From Streptomyces antnestii (GTDB lineage Bacteria; Actinomycetota; Actinomycetes; Streptomycetales; Streptomycetaceae), in contig NZ_RZYA01000005.1 in assembly GCF_004005495.1 (NCBI RefSeq), positions 1 to 64,000 on the forward strand: DNA of 64,000 nt, given 5' to 3'. A model generated the notes under the pieces. The model had not been told where the DNA came from, did not search any database, and saw only the letters and a program-made list of their open reading frames with translations. The first letter of the stretch is position 1. Each line of letters begins with the position of its first letter. The position numbers and the translations under genes are program-made. Below, piece by piece: positions 16,375 to 26,405 of the stretch.

Positions 16375-18045
16375 TCACCCCACATGCCTCCGTGCCCGCA
16401 GGGCCAGGCTGAGGGCCAGGACCGTCTGGGGGTCGTCCAGGTCCGTGCCGAGGAGTTCGCCTATGCGAGCCAGGCGGTTGTACAGCGTCTGGCGGTTCAG
16501 GTGGAGTTCGCGGGCTGTCTCCGCCTTGCGGCCCGCGTGGGCCAGGTAGGTCTGGAGCGTGGGCAGGAGCGGGGGCTTGGCGCGGCGGTCGTGGGCCTGG
16601 AGGGGGCCGATCGCGCGTTCCACGAACGCCGCCAGGTCCGGGTGGTCCCGCAGCCGCCACAGCAGCAGGTCGATGTCGAGGCGCCGCGCGTCGTACCAGG
16701 GCCGGTCCGTCAGGCCCTGCGCCGCCGTGGCCGTCTCGGCCGCGTGCCGCAGGCCGGCCGCGGCCGCCGCCCAGCCGCCCGCGCCGCCCACCACGACGAC
16801 CGGCGGCTGCGACCCGGCGCGCTGCATGCCCGCCCGCTCGACCCCGGCCCGCAGCGCGGCCGCCACCCGGTCCGCGACCGCCGTCCGCTCCGACTCGGAG
16901 CGCAGGCCGAGGAGCAGCGGCACGCGCCCCTCGACGGGCCGCACGCCGAGCAGGACGGGCACCCCGACCGCGGCCAGTTCCTCCGCGACCGCCCGTGCCA
17001 GGACCGCCCAGCCGCCGCCGGGGGAGAGGCCACCCGACCCCACCGACGCCTCCGGGAGGCGCATCACCACCGGCAGCAGCGGCCCCTGGCCGCCGGGCTT
17101 GAAGCCGAGGACGCGGGCCTGCGCCGGCGCGTCGTCGGGCGTGATGCGGCCCTCCGCGAGGTCCGTGAGGAAGTCGCCGCGGCCGCGCGCCGCGAGCTCC
17201 TCCTCCTGGCGGGCCTGCATGAGCACGACGGCGATGCTGCTCGCCGCGCGTTCCGCCGCGATCCGGTGCACCGGGGCCGGCGGGGCCGCGACCGGCAGCA
17301 GGACGAGCCGCGCCCGCACGGACCCCGCGCCGGGGCCGCCGCCCGGCACGTCGACGATCACGGCGCCCGCCGGCGGCTCGTCCCGGTCGGCGGGCCGCCC
17401 GCGCATCCCCTCCCACACCTGGAGCGGGTCGGCGACCTCGGGCTCGCCCCCGGCGGCGTACAGGAGCTGGCCGTCGGCCGTCTCCAGGAACACCGGGTTG
17501 CCGCTGAACTCGGCGAGGATGCGCAGCACTTGGGGCACTCCGCCGCCGCCGAGCAGGGCTTCGGTGCAGCGCCGGTGCACCTCCTCGGCGCGCTGGAGGA
17601 GCGCGTAGTGCCCGTTGACGATCTCGGTGTGGACCTCCTCCGTGACCGTCACGAACGGCACCTCGCGGTGCAGCTGCACCAGGGGGAGGCCGGCCGCGCG
17701 CGCCGTCTCCACCAGTGCGGCCGGCAGCCGGGCGAAGCGCTGGCCCAGCTCGATGACCAGGGCGGAGATGCCGCGCTCGGCGAGCTTGCGGACGAAGGCC
17801 CGTTGTTCGGCGGGGCGGGTGCCGATGCCGAAGCCCGTGGTCAGGAGCAGTTCGCCGCCCTTGAGGAGCGAGGCGATGTTGGGCACCTCGCCCGCGTGCA
17901 CCCAGCGCACGGTGCGCTGCAGTCTGTCCCCGCCCGCCACCACTTCCGGGAGTCCGCTGCGCAGTCCCGGCAGTTCGAGGGCCCGCTGCACGGTGATGCC
18001 GCCCTGGGTGCCGGGCGCGCTGCTGTGGGGGGCCTGAATGTCCAT
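16375..18045 (-). CDS. PucR family transcriptional regulator
   Basis: The 556-residue regulator has the full PucR architecture. The N-terminal PucR domain (residues ~18-135) includes VQRALELPGLRSGLPEVVAG and WVHAGEVPNIASLLKGGELLLTTG (split; the ELLLTTG stretch is typical). A central CdaR GGDEF-like region follows. The C-terminal helix-turn-helix (ETARELHLNRQTLYNRLARIGELLG) is of the HTH_30 type. PucR proteins activate purine, amino acid or amine catabolic genes in response to a ligand. It is divergent from the permease/amine oxidase pair, which is its likely target. Confidence 0.92.
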   Translation of the reverse strand: MDIQAPHSSAPGTQGGITVQRALELPGLRSGLPEVVAGGDRLQRTVRWVHAGEVPNIASLLKGGELLLTTGFGIGTRPAEQRAFVRKLAERGISALVIELGQRFARLPAALVETARAAGLPLVQLHREVPFVTVTEEVHTEIVNGHYALLQRAEEVHRRCTEALLGGGGVPQVLRILAEFSGNPVFLETADGQLLYAAGGEPEVADPLQVWEGMRGRPADRDEPPAGAVIVDVPGGGPGAGSVRARLVLLPVAAPPAPVHRIAAERAASSIAVVLMQARQEEELAARGRGDFLTDLAEGRITPDDAPAQARVLGFKPGGQGPLLPVVMRLPEASVGSGGLSPGGGWAVLARAVAEELAAVGVPVLLGVRPVEGRVPLLLGLRSESERTAVADRVAAALRAGVERAGMQRAGSQPPVVVVGGAGGWAAAAAGLRHAAETATAAQGLTDRPWYDARRLDIDLLLWRLRDHPDLAAFVERAIGPLQAHDRRAKPPLLPTLQTYLAHAGRKAETARELHLNRQTLYNRLARIGELLGTDLDDPQTVLALSLALRARRHVG

Positions 18046-18152
18046 GGTGCGGACGCTACCGGCGCGCAGGTTCCGGGAACATCTCCGGCCGGTTACGGAG
18101 GGGGCCGCTCCGCCCCCGGGGGCGACAACTCGTCGTCCCGGCGCGCCGATTG

Positions 18153-18164
18153 CACGACCTCGTG
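18153..18164. promoter_or_regulatory. Short palindrome in the PucR/permease intergenic region
   Basis: CACGACCTCGTG, a 5+2+5 palindrome with an extended flank (TTG...CGG), lies about mid-way between the two divergent starts. It is a candidate operator for the PucR protein. A 12-bp palindrome can arise by chance in GC-rich DNA, so support is weak. Confidence 0.3.
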
Positions 18165-18267
18165 TCGGTTGTGGCGTACATCACTGCGCACCAAACTGAC
18201 GCATCCGAAAGCGAACCCCTTGTTGATCTACGAATTTCGCAGCAAAAGCCCCCAGAGAGGGTCGGAA

Positions 18268-19782
18268 ATGCCAGAGACAACAGATCAGGGCGCACGCGAG
18301 GTCCACCGCCTCAAGGCGAACTCCGTCGGCCTGACCGGTGTCGTCTTCATGGCGGTCGCCACGGCCGCCCCCATCACCGCGATGACCGGGAACCTGCCCA
18401 TCGCCGTCGGCTTCGGCAACGGCACCGGCGCGCCGGCGGGCTACCTCTTCGCCACCCTCGTCCTGACGGTGTTCTCCGTCGGCTACGTCGCCATGGCCAA
18501 GCGGATCACCGCCGCCGGCGCCTTCTACGGCTACATCTCGCACGGCCTCGGTCGCATCGCCGGCATGGCGTCCGGGATGCTCGCCGTCCTCGCGTACGTC
18601 GTCTTCGAGGCGTCGATCGTCGGCGTGTTCTCGTACTTCGCGCGGACGACCGTCCACGACCAGCTCGGCGTCGATCTGCCCTGGGTGCTGTACGCGGCGG
18701 TGATGCTCGCCGTCACGGCCGTCCTGTCGTACTTCGACATCAACCTCACCGCGAAGGCGCTCGGCGTGATGCTGGTCGCCGAGATCGCCGTCCTGTTCGC
18801 GGTGGCCACGGCCGTCCTGGTGCACGGCGGCGGCCCCGACGGCATCCCGCTGGAACCGGTCAACCCCAAGAACGCCTTCACCGGCGCCTCCGCCGGACTC
18901 GGCCTGTTCTTCGCCTTCTGGTCCTGGGTCGGCTTCGAGTCGACCGCCATGTACGGCGAGGAGTCCCGCGATCCCAAGCGCGTCATCCCGCGCGCCACCC
19001 TCATCTCGGTCGTCGGCGTCGGGCTCTTCTACATCTACGTCTCCTGGATGACGATCGCGGGCAACGGCCTCAAGGGCTCGGTCAAGGTCTCCGCCTCCGT
19101 CAGCCCCCTCGACCTGTTCTTCGACCCGGCCCACACCTTCATCGGCGCCTGGGCGGTCAGCGCCTTCCAATGGCTCCTGATCACCGGCTCGTTCGCCTGC
19201 GGCATGGCCTTCCACCAGTGCGCCTCGCGCTACCTGTACTCCGTCGGCCGCGAGGGCTTCCTGCACCCGGCGCTCGGCCGCACGCACAAGGACCACGGCT
19301 CCCCGTACATCGCCTCGTTCGTCCAGTCCGTCATCGCCGTCGTCCTCGTCGGCGCGTTCTGGGCGACCGGCCAGGACCCGTACATCCACCTGTACACGCT
19401 GCTCGCGATCCTCGGCACGATGGCGATCCTCATCGTGCAGACTCTCTGCTCCTTCGCCGTCATCGGCTACTTCCGCAAGAACCACCCCGAGGACCGGCAC
19501 TGGTTCAGGACCTTCCTCGCGCCGCTCCTCGGCGGCGTCGGCATGATCGCCGTCGTGGTCCTGCTCGTGATCAACATGGACACGGCGGCGGGCACGGCCG
19601 CCGACTCCCTGTTCTTCAAGGCGATCCCCTGGACGGTCGGCCTGGTCTTCTTCGGAGGACTCGGACTCGGCCTGTACCTGAAGAACCGTCACCCGCACCG
19701 CTACGAGATCATCGGCCGCATCGTGCTCGAAGACGCGGCCGAGCGCACGGACGAACAGCCACAACCCTCCGCAATCGTCTGA
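18268..19782 (+). CDS. APC family amino acid/amine permease
   Basis: The 504-residue amino acid-polyamine-organocation permease has about twelve membrane segments. The N-terminal half shows GLTGVVFMAVATAAPITAMTGN and the later FFAFWSWVGFESTAMYGEESRDPKRVIPRA is the classical APC motif with the conserved Glu (segments quoted in part). It imports an amino acid or amine. ATG 18268 follows GAGAGGG. The stop lies 11 bases before the amine oxidase start, so the two form an operon divergent from pucR, suggesting uptake plus oxidation of an amine or amino acid as carbon/nitrogen source. Confidence 0.92.
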   Translation: MPETTDQGAREVHRLKANSVGLTGVVFMAVATAAPITAMTGNLPIAVGFGNGTGAPAGYLFATLVLTVFSVGYVAMAKRITAAGAFYGYISHGLGRIAGMASGMLAVLAYVVFEASIVGVFSYFARTTVHDQLGVDLPWVLYAAVMLAVTAVLSYFDINLTAKALGVMLVAEIAVLFAVATAVLVHGGGPDGIPLEPVNPKNAFTGASAGLGLFFAFWSWVGFESTAMYGEESRDPKRVIPRATLISVVGVGLFYIYVSWMTIAGNGLKGSVKVSASVSPLDLFFDPAHTFIGAWAVSAFQWLLITGSFACGMAFHQCASRYLYSVGREGFLHPALGRTHKDHGSPYIASFVQSVIAVVLVGAFWATGQDPYIHLYTLLAILGTMAILIVQTLCSFAVIGYFRKNHPEDRHWFRTFLAPLLGGVGMIAVVVLLVINMDTAAGTAADSLFFKAIPWTVGLVFFGGLGLGLYLKNRHPHRYEIIGRIVLEDAAERTDEQPQPSAIV

Positions 19783-19793
19783 GGAGTTACGCC

Positions 19794-21404
19794 ATGGCTC
19801 GTACGAACCCGATGCACGCGCTGCGACAGCTCACGGCCGTACACAGGGCGGCCGAACGTCACGGGATCCCCGCCGCCGAGGTCCGCGGCCGCGCCCCGGA
19901 CCGCCGCACCGTCCTCAAGGGCGCCGCGGCGGCGGGCCTCGCCGTCACGGCCGGACTGCGCACGGCCCCCGTCGCCGCGGCGGCCGGCGCACCCCGGATC
20001 GCCGTCGTCGGCGCGGGCATCGCCGGCCTCACCGCCGCCCTCACCCTCCACGACGCCGGCCTGGCCTGCACGCTCTACGAGGCCAACCCGGACCGGGTCG
20101 GCGGCCGTATGTACACACAGCGCGACCACTGGGCGTACGGGCAGACGTCCGAGATCGGCGGCGAGCTGATCGACACGGGCCACAAGAAGATCCTCGAACT
20201 GTGCCGCCGCTTCGGGCTCGCCGTCGAGGACTTCGCCGGCGGCGGGCCGAACGGCGCCGAGGACACCCTCTGGTTCAACGGCGCCTACTACCCGCGCGCA
20301 CAGGCCGACGAGGACTTCAAGGCGGTCTACCAGGCGCTGCGCCGCGACCTGTCCGACGCGGGCGAGGTCTTCTGGAACCAGACCACACCCACCGGCACCG
20401 CGCTCGACAACATGTCGCTGTACGAATGGATCGACTCCCGCGTGCCGGGCGGCCACACCTCGCCGCTCGGCCGCTGGTTCGACGTCGCGTACAACGTCGA
20501 GTACGGCGCCGACGCCCAGGACCAGTCGTCCCTCGCCCTCGTCGAGCTGATGGGCTTTCAGACCAACCCGGGCCACTTCAACATCTGGGGCCTGTCCGAC
20601 GAGCGCTACCACATCATCGGCGGCAACGACCAACTCCCGCACGCCATCGCCGACTTCCTCCCCGACGGCACCCTGCGCCCCGGCTGGTCCCTGAACGCGG
20701 TGAAGGCCAACGCCGACGGCACCCAGACCCTCACCTTCACCGAGGCGGGCGCCGCCCGCACCGTCACCGCCGACCACACGATCCTGTGCGTGCCCCTGCC
20801 CGTCCTCCAGCAACTCGACCTGTCCAGGGCCGGGTTCGACACCCGTATGACCAATCTGCTGCGCGACGCCCGCATGGGCCACTGCACCAAGCTCAACATG
20901 CAGTTCACCAGCCGCCCCTGGCGCGGCACGGGCCCCTGGCCGGGCGTCTCGGCGGGCGACTGCTTCACCGACGAGGACTTCCAGCAGACCTGGGACACCA
21001 CGAAGGTGCAGCCCGGCACCGGCGGCATCCTCATCCAGTACGGCGGCGGCACCCTCGCCAAGTCCCTGACCCCCACAGGCCCGTTCGACGTCGAGACGGA
21101 CCCCTACGTGCGCGACCTCGCCACCCGGTACCTCGCCAGGATCGACCGCGTCTACCCCGGCACCCGAGTCGCCTGGACCGGCCGCGCCCAGCTCTCCGCC
21201 TGGCACGAGACCCCGTACTCCCTGGGCGCCTACTCGTACTGGCCGGTGGGCTACCTCCACCGGTACGCCGGCTACGAAGGCACCGCGCAGGGCAACGTCC
21301 ACATCGGCGGAGAGCACTGCAGCTACGACTTCCAGGGCTATATGAACGGCGGCGCGACCGAAGGGGAACGCGCCGCCGGGGAGATCGTCAAGAAGCTGCT
21401 CTAG
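19794..21404 (+). CDS. Tat-exported flavin amine oxidase
   Basis: The 536-residue FAD-dependent amine/L-amino acid oxidase has the Rossmann motif IAVVGAGIAGLTAALTL, the ADP-contact VGGRMYTQ and the C-terminal flavin motif GNVHIGGEHCSYDFQGYMNGG (split). Before it lies DRRTVLKGAAAAGLAVTAG, a twin-arginine signal with hydrophobic core, preceded by ~40 residues; export in folded form with FAD is therefore predicted. It oxidises an amine or amino acid to an aldehyde or keto acid, ammonia and hydrogen peroxide. GAGGAG lies at 19781-19786. The 18-bp gap to the convergent GH15 gene leaves no room for a separate terminator. Confidence 0.9.
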   Translation: MARTNPMHALRQLTAVHRAAERHGIPAAEVRGRAPDRRTVLKGAAAAGLAVTAGLRTAPVAAAAGAPRIAVVGAGIAGLTAALTLHDAGLACTLYEANPDRVGGRMYTQRDHWAYGQTSEIGGELIDTGHKKILELCRRFGLAVEDFAGGGPNGAEDTLWFNGAYYPRAQADEDFKAVYQALRRDLSDAGEVFWNQTTPTGTALDNMSLYEWIDSRVPGGHTSPLGRWFDVAYNVEYGADAQDQSSLALVELMGFQTNPGHFNIWGLSDERYHIIGGNDQLPHAIADFLPDGTLRPGWSLNAVKANADGTQTLTFTEAGAARTVTADHTILCVPLPVLQQLDLSRAGFDTRMTNLLRDARMGHCTKLNMQFTSRPWRGTGPWPGVSAGDCFTDEDFQQTWDTTKVQPGTGGILIQYGGGTLAKSLTPTGPFDVETDPYVRDLATRYLARIDRVYPGTRVAWTGRAQLSAWHETPYSLGAYSYWPVGYLHRYAGYEGTAQGNVHIGGEHCSYDFQGYMNGGATEGERAAGEIVKKLL

Positions 21405-21422
21405 CTCCGGCTCGTAGGTCTT

Positions 21423-23225
21423 CTAGCCGCCGTACGCCCCCGAGGCCGTCAGCCGCAGTGCCGTGTCGATCAGCGGCACGTGGCTGAACGCCTGCGGGAA
21501 GTTGCCGACCTGGCGCTGCAGACGGGAGTCCCACTCCTCCGCGAGCAGCCCCAGGTCGTTCCGCAGCGACAGCAGCTTCTCGAAGAGCTTGCGGGCCTCG
21601 TCCACGCGGCCGATCATCGCGAGGTCGTCGGCCATCCAGAACGAGCACGCGAGGAACGCGCCCTCGTCCCCCTCCAGACCGTCCACGCCCGCGTCCTCGC
21701 CCGAGGTCGGGTAGCGCAGGATGAACCCGTCGGGCGTGGACAGCTCGCGCTGGATCGCCTCGATCGTGCCGATGACGCGCTTGTCGTCCGGCGGCAGGAA
21801 GCCCATCTGCGGGATCAGGAGCAGCGAGGCGTCCAGCTCCTTGGAGCCGTACGACTGCGTGAACGTGTTGCGCTCCTTGTCGTAGCCCCGCTCGCACACG
21901 TCCCGGTGGATGTCGTCGCGCAGCTCGCGCCACTGCTCCAGCGGGCCGTCCGCGTCACCCGACTCGATGAGCTTGATCGTGCGGTCGACCGCGACCCACG
22001 CCATCACCTTCGAGTGAACGAAGTGCCGGCGCGGCCCCCGCACCTCCCAGATGCCCTCGTCCGGCTCGTCCCAGTGCTTCTCCAGGTAGCGGATCAGCTT
22101 CAGCTGGAGCAGGGACGCGTAGTCGTTGCGGGTCAGGCCCGTCATGTGCGCCAGGTGCAGCGCCTCGGTGACCTCGCCGTAGACGTCGAGCTGGAGCTGG
22201 TGCGCCGCGCCGTTGCCGACGCGGACCGGCGCCGAGTTCTCGTAGCCGGGCAGCCAGTCGAGCTCGGCCTCGCCCAGCTCGCGCTCGCCCGCGATGCCGT
22301 ACATGATCTGCAGGTTCTCGGGGTCGCCCGCCACCGCGCGCAGCAGCCACTCGCGCCAGGCGCGGGCCTCCTCGCGGTAGCCGGTGCGCAGCAGCGACGA
22401 CAGGGTGATCGCCGCGTCGCGCAGCCACGTGTAGCGGTAGTCCCAGTTGCGTACGCCGCCGATCTCCTCCGGCAGCGACGTCGTCGGCGCGGCGACGATG
22501 CCGCCCGTCGGCGCGTACGTCAGCGCCTTCAGCGTGATCAGCGAGCGGACCACGGCCTCGCGGTAGGGCCCGTGGTACGTACAGTGCTCGACCCACTCGC
22601 CCCAGAACTCCTCCGTCGCCTCGAGGGACCCCTCGGGGTCGGGGAAGGCCGGCGGCTTCTGGTGCGAGGCCTGCCACGAGATGGTGAACGCGATCCGGTC
22701 ACCGGGCGCCACCGTGAAGTCCGAGTACGTGGTGAGGTCCTTGCCGTACGTCTCCGCCTCCGTGTCCAGCCACACCGAGTCGGGGCCGGCCACCGCGACC
22801 GTACGGCCGTCGACCTTGTGCACCCACGGCACGATGCGCCCGTACGAGAAACGCATCCGCAGCGCCGAGCGCATCGGGACGCGGCCGCTGATGCCCTCCA
22901 CGATCCGGATCAGCTGCGGTGCGCCGTCACGGGGCGGCATGAAATCGGTCACGCGGACCGTGCCGCGCGGGGTGTCCCACTCGGATTCCAGGATCAGCGA
23001 GTCGCCGCGGTACGTCCGGCGTGCCGCCGACGGCGGCTGGGCCCCGGCGGCGTGCGCCGGTCCGAGCCGCCAGAATCCGTGCTCCTCCGTGCCCAGCAGG
23101 CCGGCGAAAATGGCGTGCGAGTCGAAGCGGGGCAGGCACAGCCAGTCGACCGTGCCGTCCCGGCAGACCAGGGCGGCGGTCTGCATGTCTCCGATAAGTG
23201 CGTAGTCCTCGATGCGCCCGGCCAC
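21423..23225 (-). CDS. Glycoside hydrolase family 15 protein (trehalase/glucoamylase type)
   Basis: The 600-residue cytosolic enzyme opens with the bacterial GH15 signature RIEDYALIGDMQTAALV and TVDWLCLPRFDS. A catalytic (alpha/alpha)6 domain follows with RNWDYRYTWLRDAA and DGLEGDEGAFLACSFW, the latter holding catalytic Glu residues. The mycobacterial relative is a trehalase, so hydrolysis of trehalose or short alpha-glucans is likely. I chose GTG 23225 because GGAG lies 6 bases upstream and the family starts with AGRIEDY; GTG 23249 would add eight residues. Confidence 0.9.
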   Translation of the reverse strand: MAGRIEDYALIGDMQTAALVCRDGTVDWLCLPRFDSHAIFAGLLGTEEHGFWRLGPAHAAGAQPPSAARRTYRGDSLILESEWDTPRGTVRVTDFMPPRDGAPQLIRIVEGISGRVPMRSALRMRFSYGRIVPWVHKVDGRTVAVAGPDSVWLDTEAETYGKDLTTYSDFTVAPGDRIAFTISWQASHQKPPAFPDPEGSLEATEEFWGEWVEHCTYHGPYREAVVRSLITLKALTYAPTGGIVAAPTTSLPEEIGGVRNWDYRYTWLRDAAITLSSLLRTGYREEARAWREWLLRAVAGDPENLQIMYGIAGERELGEAELDWLPGYENSAPVRVGNGAAHQLQLDVYGEVTEALHLAHMTGLTRNDYASLLQLKLIRYLEKHWDEPDEGIWEVRGPRRHFVHSKVMAWVAVDRTIKLIESGDADGPLEQWRELRDDIHRDVCERGYDKERNTFTQSYGSKELDASLLLIPQMGFLPPDDKRVIGTIEAIQRELSTPDGFILRYPTSGEDAGVDGLEGDEGAFLACSFWMADDLAMIGRVDEARKLFEKLLSLRNDLGLLAEEWDSRLQRQVGNFPQAFSHVPLIDTALRLTASGAYGG

Positions 23226-23698
23226 GTGCATCTCCAGTCGAACGGCCACGTACGCCCCCGGAAGGGCGATCGCTCTGCGGTCTTAGCTGTCTCTGGGGTC
23301 AGGGGTTCATGCTGCTGCGTCGTCGTGAGAACGAACTGACGAGCTCTTGTTCCGGGAGTAACGGGCGGGGGTGGTGCCGTTCGCCGGCGGGGCTCGGCAG
23401 CGAGTGTCCGAGCAGGATACGACGCAAGGCGGAGTTCTGTGTTCCTCTCCTGGCAACGAAGATAAGCCGAAAGAGTGAGCGATGGGTGAGGCCCGCGTGA
23501 GGCCGTGGCGAGGCATGTGCGGAGCGTGGCCGGAAGCGGCCTCGCCCACTCGCTGTTACCCTGGTAGCCCGTGGACCGGTGCGCTTCTGCCGACAAGTCG
23601 AAGCCCCCGAACCCGCAGCGACGGCACCCCCGGAATTCTCCGGACCAGGCACGCCGGTACGCAATCCAGACCGCGACCACGGGAGCCCCCTCTTGGCC
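23226..23698. other. Intergenic region between GH15 gene and pyrG
   Basis: About 470 bases separate the divergent GH15 gene and pyrG. They must hold both promoters. TACCCT near 23559 could be a -10 element for pyrG, without a convincing -35. No runs of GGGC that would suggest the Bacillus-type pyrG attenuator are seen, and no gene or RNA is recognised. Confidence 0.5.
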
Positions 23699-25390
23699 AT
23701 GACGCCCGGTGCTTTTCGAAACAGCACAGCCACGACGACCAAGCACATCTTCGTCACCGGGGGTGTCGCCTCCTCCCTCGGCAAGGGACTGACGGCCTCC
23801 AGCCTGGGTGCGCTGCTCAAGGCGCGCGGTCTTCGGGTCACGATGCAGAAGCTCGACCCGTACCTGAACGTCGACCCCGGCACGATGAACCCGTTCCAGC
23901 ACGGTGAGGTGTTCGTCACCAACGACGGCGCCGAGACCGACCTGGACATCGGTCACTACGAGCGCTTCCTCGACGTGGACCTCGACGGCTCGGCCAACGT
24001 CACCACCGGCCAGGTCTACTCGCAGGTCATCGCCAAGGAGCGACGCGGCGAGTACCTGGGCGACACCGTCCAGGTCATCCCGCACATCACGAACGAGATC
24101 AAGCACCGCATCCGCCGCATGGCGACCGACGACGTCGACGTCGTGATCACCGAGGTCGGCGGCACGGTCGGCGACATCGAGTCCCTGCCGTTCCTGGAGA
24201 CCGTCCGCCAGGTCCGCCACGAGGTCGGTCGCGACAACGTCTTCGTCGTGCACATCTCGCTGCTGCCCTACATCGGCCCCTCCGGCGAGCTGAAGACCAA
24301 GCCGACCCAGCACTCCGTCGCCGCCCTGCGCAACATCGGTATCCAGCCGGACGCGATCGTCCTGCGCGCCGACCGCGAGGTGCCCACGGCGATCAAGCGC
24401 AAGATCTCCCTCATGTGCGACGTCGACGAGGCGGCCGTGGTCGCGGCCATCGACGCCCCGTCGATCTACGACATCCCGAAGGTCCTGCACACCGAGGGCC
24501 TGGACGCGTACGTGGTCCGCAAGCTCGACCTGCCGTTCCGTGACGTGGACTGGTCCACCTGGGACGACCTGCTCGACCGCGTCCACAACCCCGACCACGA
24601 GATCGTCATGGCCCTGGTCGGCAAGTACATCGACCTGCCCGACGCCTACCTGTCGGTGACCGAGGCGCTGCGCGCCGGCGGCTTCGCCAACAAGGCCCGC
24701 GTCAAGATCAAGTGGGTCACGTCCGACGACTGCAAGACGCCGGCCGGCGCCAAGAAGCAGCTCGCCGACGTGGACGCGATCTGTATCCCCGGTGGCTTCG
24801 GCGACCGCGGCGTGTCCGGCAAGGTCGGCGCGATCCAGTACGCCCGCGAGAACAAGACCCCGCTGCTCGGCCTCTGCCTCGGCCTGCAGTGCATCGTGAT
24901 CGAGGCCGCGCGCCACCTGGCCGACATCCCCGACGCCAACTCCACCGAGTTCGACTCGGCGACCGCCCACCCGGTCATCTCCACGATGGCCGAGCAGCTC
25001 GACATCGTCGCCGGCGAGGGCGACATGGGCGGCACCATGCGCCTGGGCATGTACCCGGCGAAGCTCGCCGAGGGCTCCATCGTGCGCGAGGTGTACGACG
25101 GCAAGGAGTACGTCGAGGAGCGCCACCGTCACCGCTACGAGGTGAACAACTCCTACCGCGCCGAGCTGGAGAAGAAGGCCGGTCTGCAGTTCTCCGGCAC
25201 GTCGCCCGACGGCAAGCTCGTGGAGTACGTGGAGTACCCGCGCGAGGTGCACCCTTACCTCGTCGCCACCCAGGCGCACCCCGAGCTGCGCTCCCGTCCG
25301 ACCCGCCCGCACCCGCTCTTCGCGGGCCTGGTGAAGGCGGCCGTCGAGCGGAAGACGGGCGCCGCGGCGAACGGCAAGAAGGCCAAGTAA
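23699..25390 (+). CDS. pyrG: CTP synthase
   Basis: The 563-residue enzyme aminates UTP to CTP using glutamine and ATP. The N-terminal synthetase domain has [17 protein letters not shown] and the [20 protein letters not shown] active site. The C-terminal class I glutamine amidotransferase domain has [11 protein letters not shown] (catalytic Cys) and the His in [12 protein letters not shown]. Start: ATG 23699. An in-frame TTG at 23693 sits 7 bases after GGGAG and may be the true start, adding two residues. Confidence 0.96.
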   Translation: MTPGAFRNSTATTTKHIFVTGGVASSLGKGLTASSLGALLKARGLRVTMQKLDPYLNVDPGTMNPFQHGEVFVTNDGAETDLDIGHYERFLDVDLDGSANVTTGQVYSQVIAKERRGEYLGDTVQVIPHITNEIKHRIRRMATDDVDVVITEVGGTVGDIESLPFLETVRQVRHEVGRDNVFVVHISLLPYIGPSGELKTKPTQHSVAALRNIGIQPDAIVLRADREVPTAIKRKISLMCDVDEAAVVAAIDAPSIYDIPKVLHTEGLDAYVVRKLDLPFRDVDWSTWDDLLDRVHNPDHEIVMALVGKYIDLPDAYLSVTEALRAGGFANKARVKIKWVTSDDCKTPAGAKKQLADVDAICIPGGFGDRGVSGKVGAIQYARENKTPLLGLCLGLQCIVIEAARHLADIPDANSTEFDSATAHPVISTMAEQLDIVAGEGDMGGTMRLGMYPAKLAEGSIVREVYDGKEYVEERHRHRYEVNNSYRAELEKKAGLQFSGTSPDGKLVEYVEYPREVHPYLVATQAHPELRSRPTRPHPLFAGLVKAAVERKTGAAANGKKAK

Positions 25391-25420
25391 GCCGTGTAGG
25401 ACAAGGGTTGTACGGTTGCC

Positions 25421-25476
25421 GGGGTGCGTGCCTTTTGGGGTGCGTGCCCCGGTTTCTGTTTGCCCCCGGTTTCTGT
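25421..25476 (+). repeat. Two interlocked short direct repeats after pyrG
   Basis: GGGGTGCGTGCC occurs at 25421-25432 and 25437-25448. It is followed by CCCCGGTTTCTGTT at 25447-25460 and again at 25463-25476, both with a 16-bp period. The function is unknown and no clear hairpin terminator for pyrG is present. Confidence 0.75.
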
Positions 25477-25517
25477 TGCCCAACGTGTTATTTACGTGCG
25501 TAGGAGGACGTGTCGAC

Positions 25518-26147
25518 ATGACGACGATCAAGGACACCGCCGAGGAGTGGGAGGTCCGCGCGACCGAGACCCCCTTCGTCGGCAACAAGACCTCTGTGCG
25601 CACCGACGACGTGGTCATGCCCGGCGGCTCGGTCGTCCGCCGCGACTACCAGGTCCACCCCGGCTCCGTCGCCGTCCTGGCCCTCGACGACCAGGGCCGC
25701 GTCCTGGTCCTCAAGCAGTACCGCCACCCGGTGCGCCACAAGCTCTGGGAGATCCCGGCCGGCCTGCTCGACATCCCCGGCGAGAACCCGCTGCACGCCG
25801 CGCAGCGCGAGCTCTATGAGGAGGCGCACGTCAAGGCCGAGGACTGGCGCGTCCTCACCGACGTCTACACGACTCCCGGCGGCTGCTCCGAGGCCGTGCG
25901 CATCTTCCTGGCCCGCGACCTGTCCGAGGCGGAGGGCGAGCGCTTCGAGGTGGAGGACGAGGAGGCCGACATGGAACTGGCCCGCGTACCCCTCCGGGAT
26001 CTCGTACGTGGTGTGCTTGCCGGGGAGTTGCACAACAACTGCCTGGTCGTCGGCGTGCTCGCGTTGACCGCCGCGCAGGCCGGGGACGGCCTTGAGGCGC
26101 TGCGGCCAGCCGAAGCGCCGTGGCCTGCGCGGCCGTTCGAGGTGTAG
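25518..26147 (+). CDS. Nudix hydrolase, ADP-ribose pyrophosphatase type
   Basis: The 209-residue Nudix protein is of the ADP-ribose pyrophosphatase group. LWEIPAGLLDIPGENPLHAA leads into QRELYEEAHV, giving a Nudix box in which the conserved Gly after EE-x is His. The downstream YTTPGGCSE stretch is typical of ADPR-ases. It hydrolyses ADP-ribose to AMP and ribose-5-phosphate. AGGAGG lies at 25502-25507 and ATG at 25518. The pyrG-Nudix pairing equals Rv1699-Rv1700 (recalled). Confidence 0.92.
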   Translation: MTTIKDTAEEWEVRATETPFVGNKTSVRTDDVVMPGGSVVRRDYQVHPGSVAVLALDDQGRVLVLKQYRHPVRHKLWEIPAGLLDIPGENPLHAAQRELYEEAHVKAEDWRVLTDVYTTPGGCSEAVRIFLARDLSEAEGERFEVEDEEADMELARVPLRDLVRGVLAGELHNNCLVVGVLALTAAQAGDGLEALRPAEAPWPARPFEV

Positions 26148-26159
26148 GCGCGGGTACCT

Positions 26160-26232
26160 GCCGGGGCTCCGCCCCGGACCCCGCTCCTCAAACTCCCCCA
26201 GACTCCGTCCGGGGGGACCCCCAGGGGCTGAA
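26160..26232. repeat. Streptomyces-type intergenic hairpin repeat
   Basis: Contains GGGGCTCCGCCCC followed by GACCCCGCTCCTCAAA and the GTCCGGGGGGACCCCCAGG hairpin. I recognise this composition as a common dispersed intergenic sequence of Streptomyces genomes (from memory, not searched). It lies immediately 3' of the Nudix gene. Confidence 0.6.
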
Positions 26233-26234
26233 AT

Positions 26235-26270
26235 GGCCGGAGGGGCTGAAAAGGCTCAGCCTCTCCGGTC
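26235..26270 (+). terminator. Hairpin terminator after the Nudix gene
   Basis: A 15-bp stem (26235-26249 with 26256-26270, two G-U pairs) closes a 6-base loop. No T-run. It is positioned to end the pyrG-Nudix transcript before the next gene. Confidence 0.7.
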
Positions 26271-26405
26271 CTACCATCCGTTGATCCGATCAGGGGACAT
26301 CCCCGCGCCGCCCGCCCCGGAACCCCGTTCGCCCTGAACTAGGCTCTGACAGCGTCCCGCCCGAACCCCCGGCGGGGTTCGGCGCAGGTGGACGGAGCGT
26401 GGCCC

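Noticed and set aside
23500..23700. CTP-responsive pyrG attenuator
   Set aside because: No GGGC-type leader with terminator hairpin as in Bacillus.
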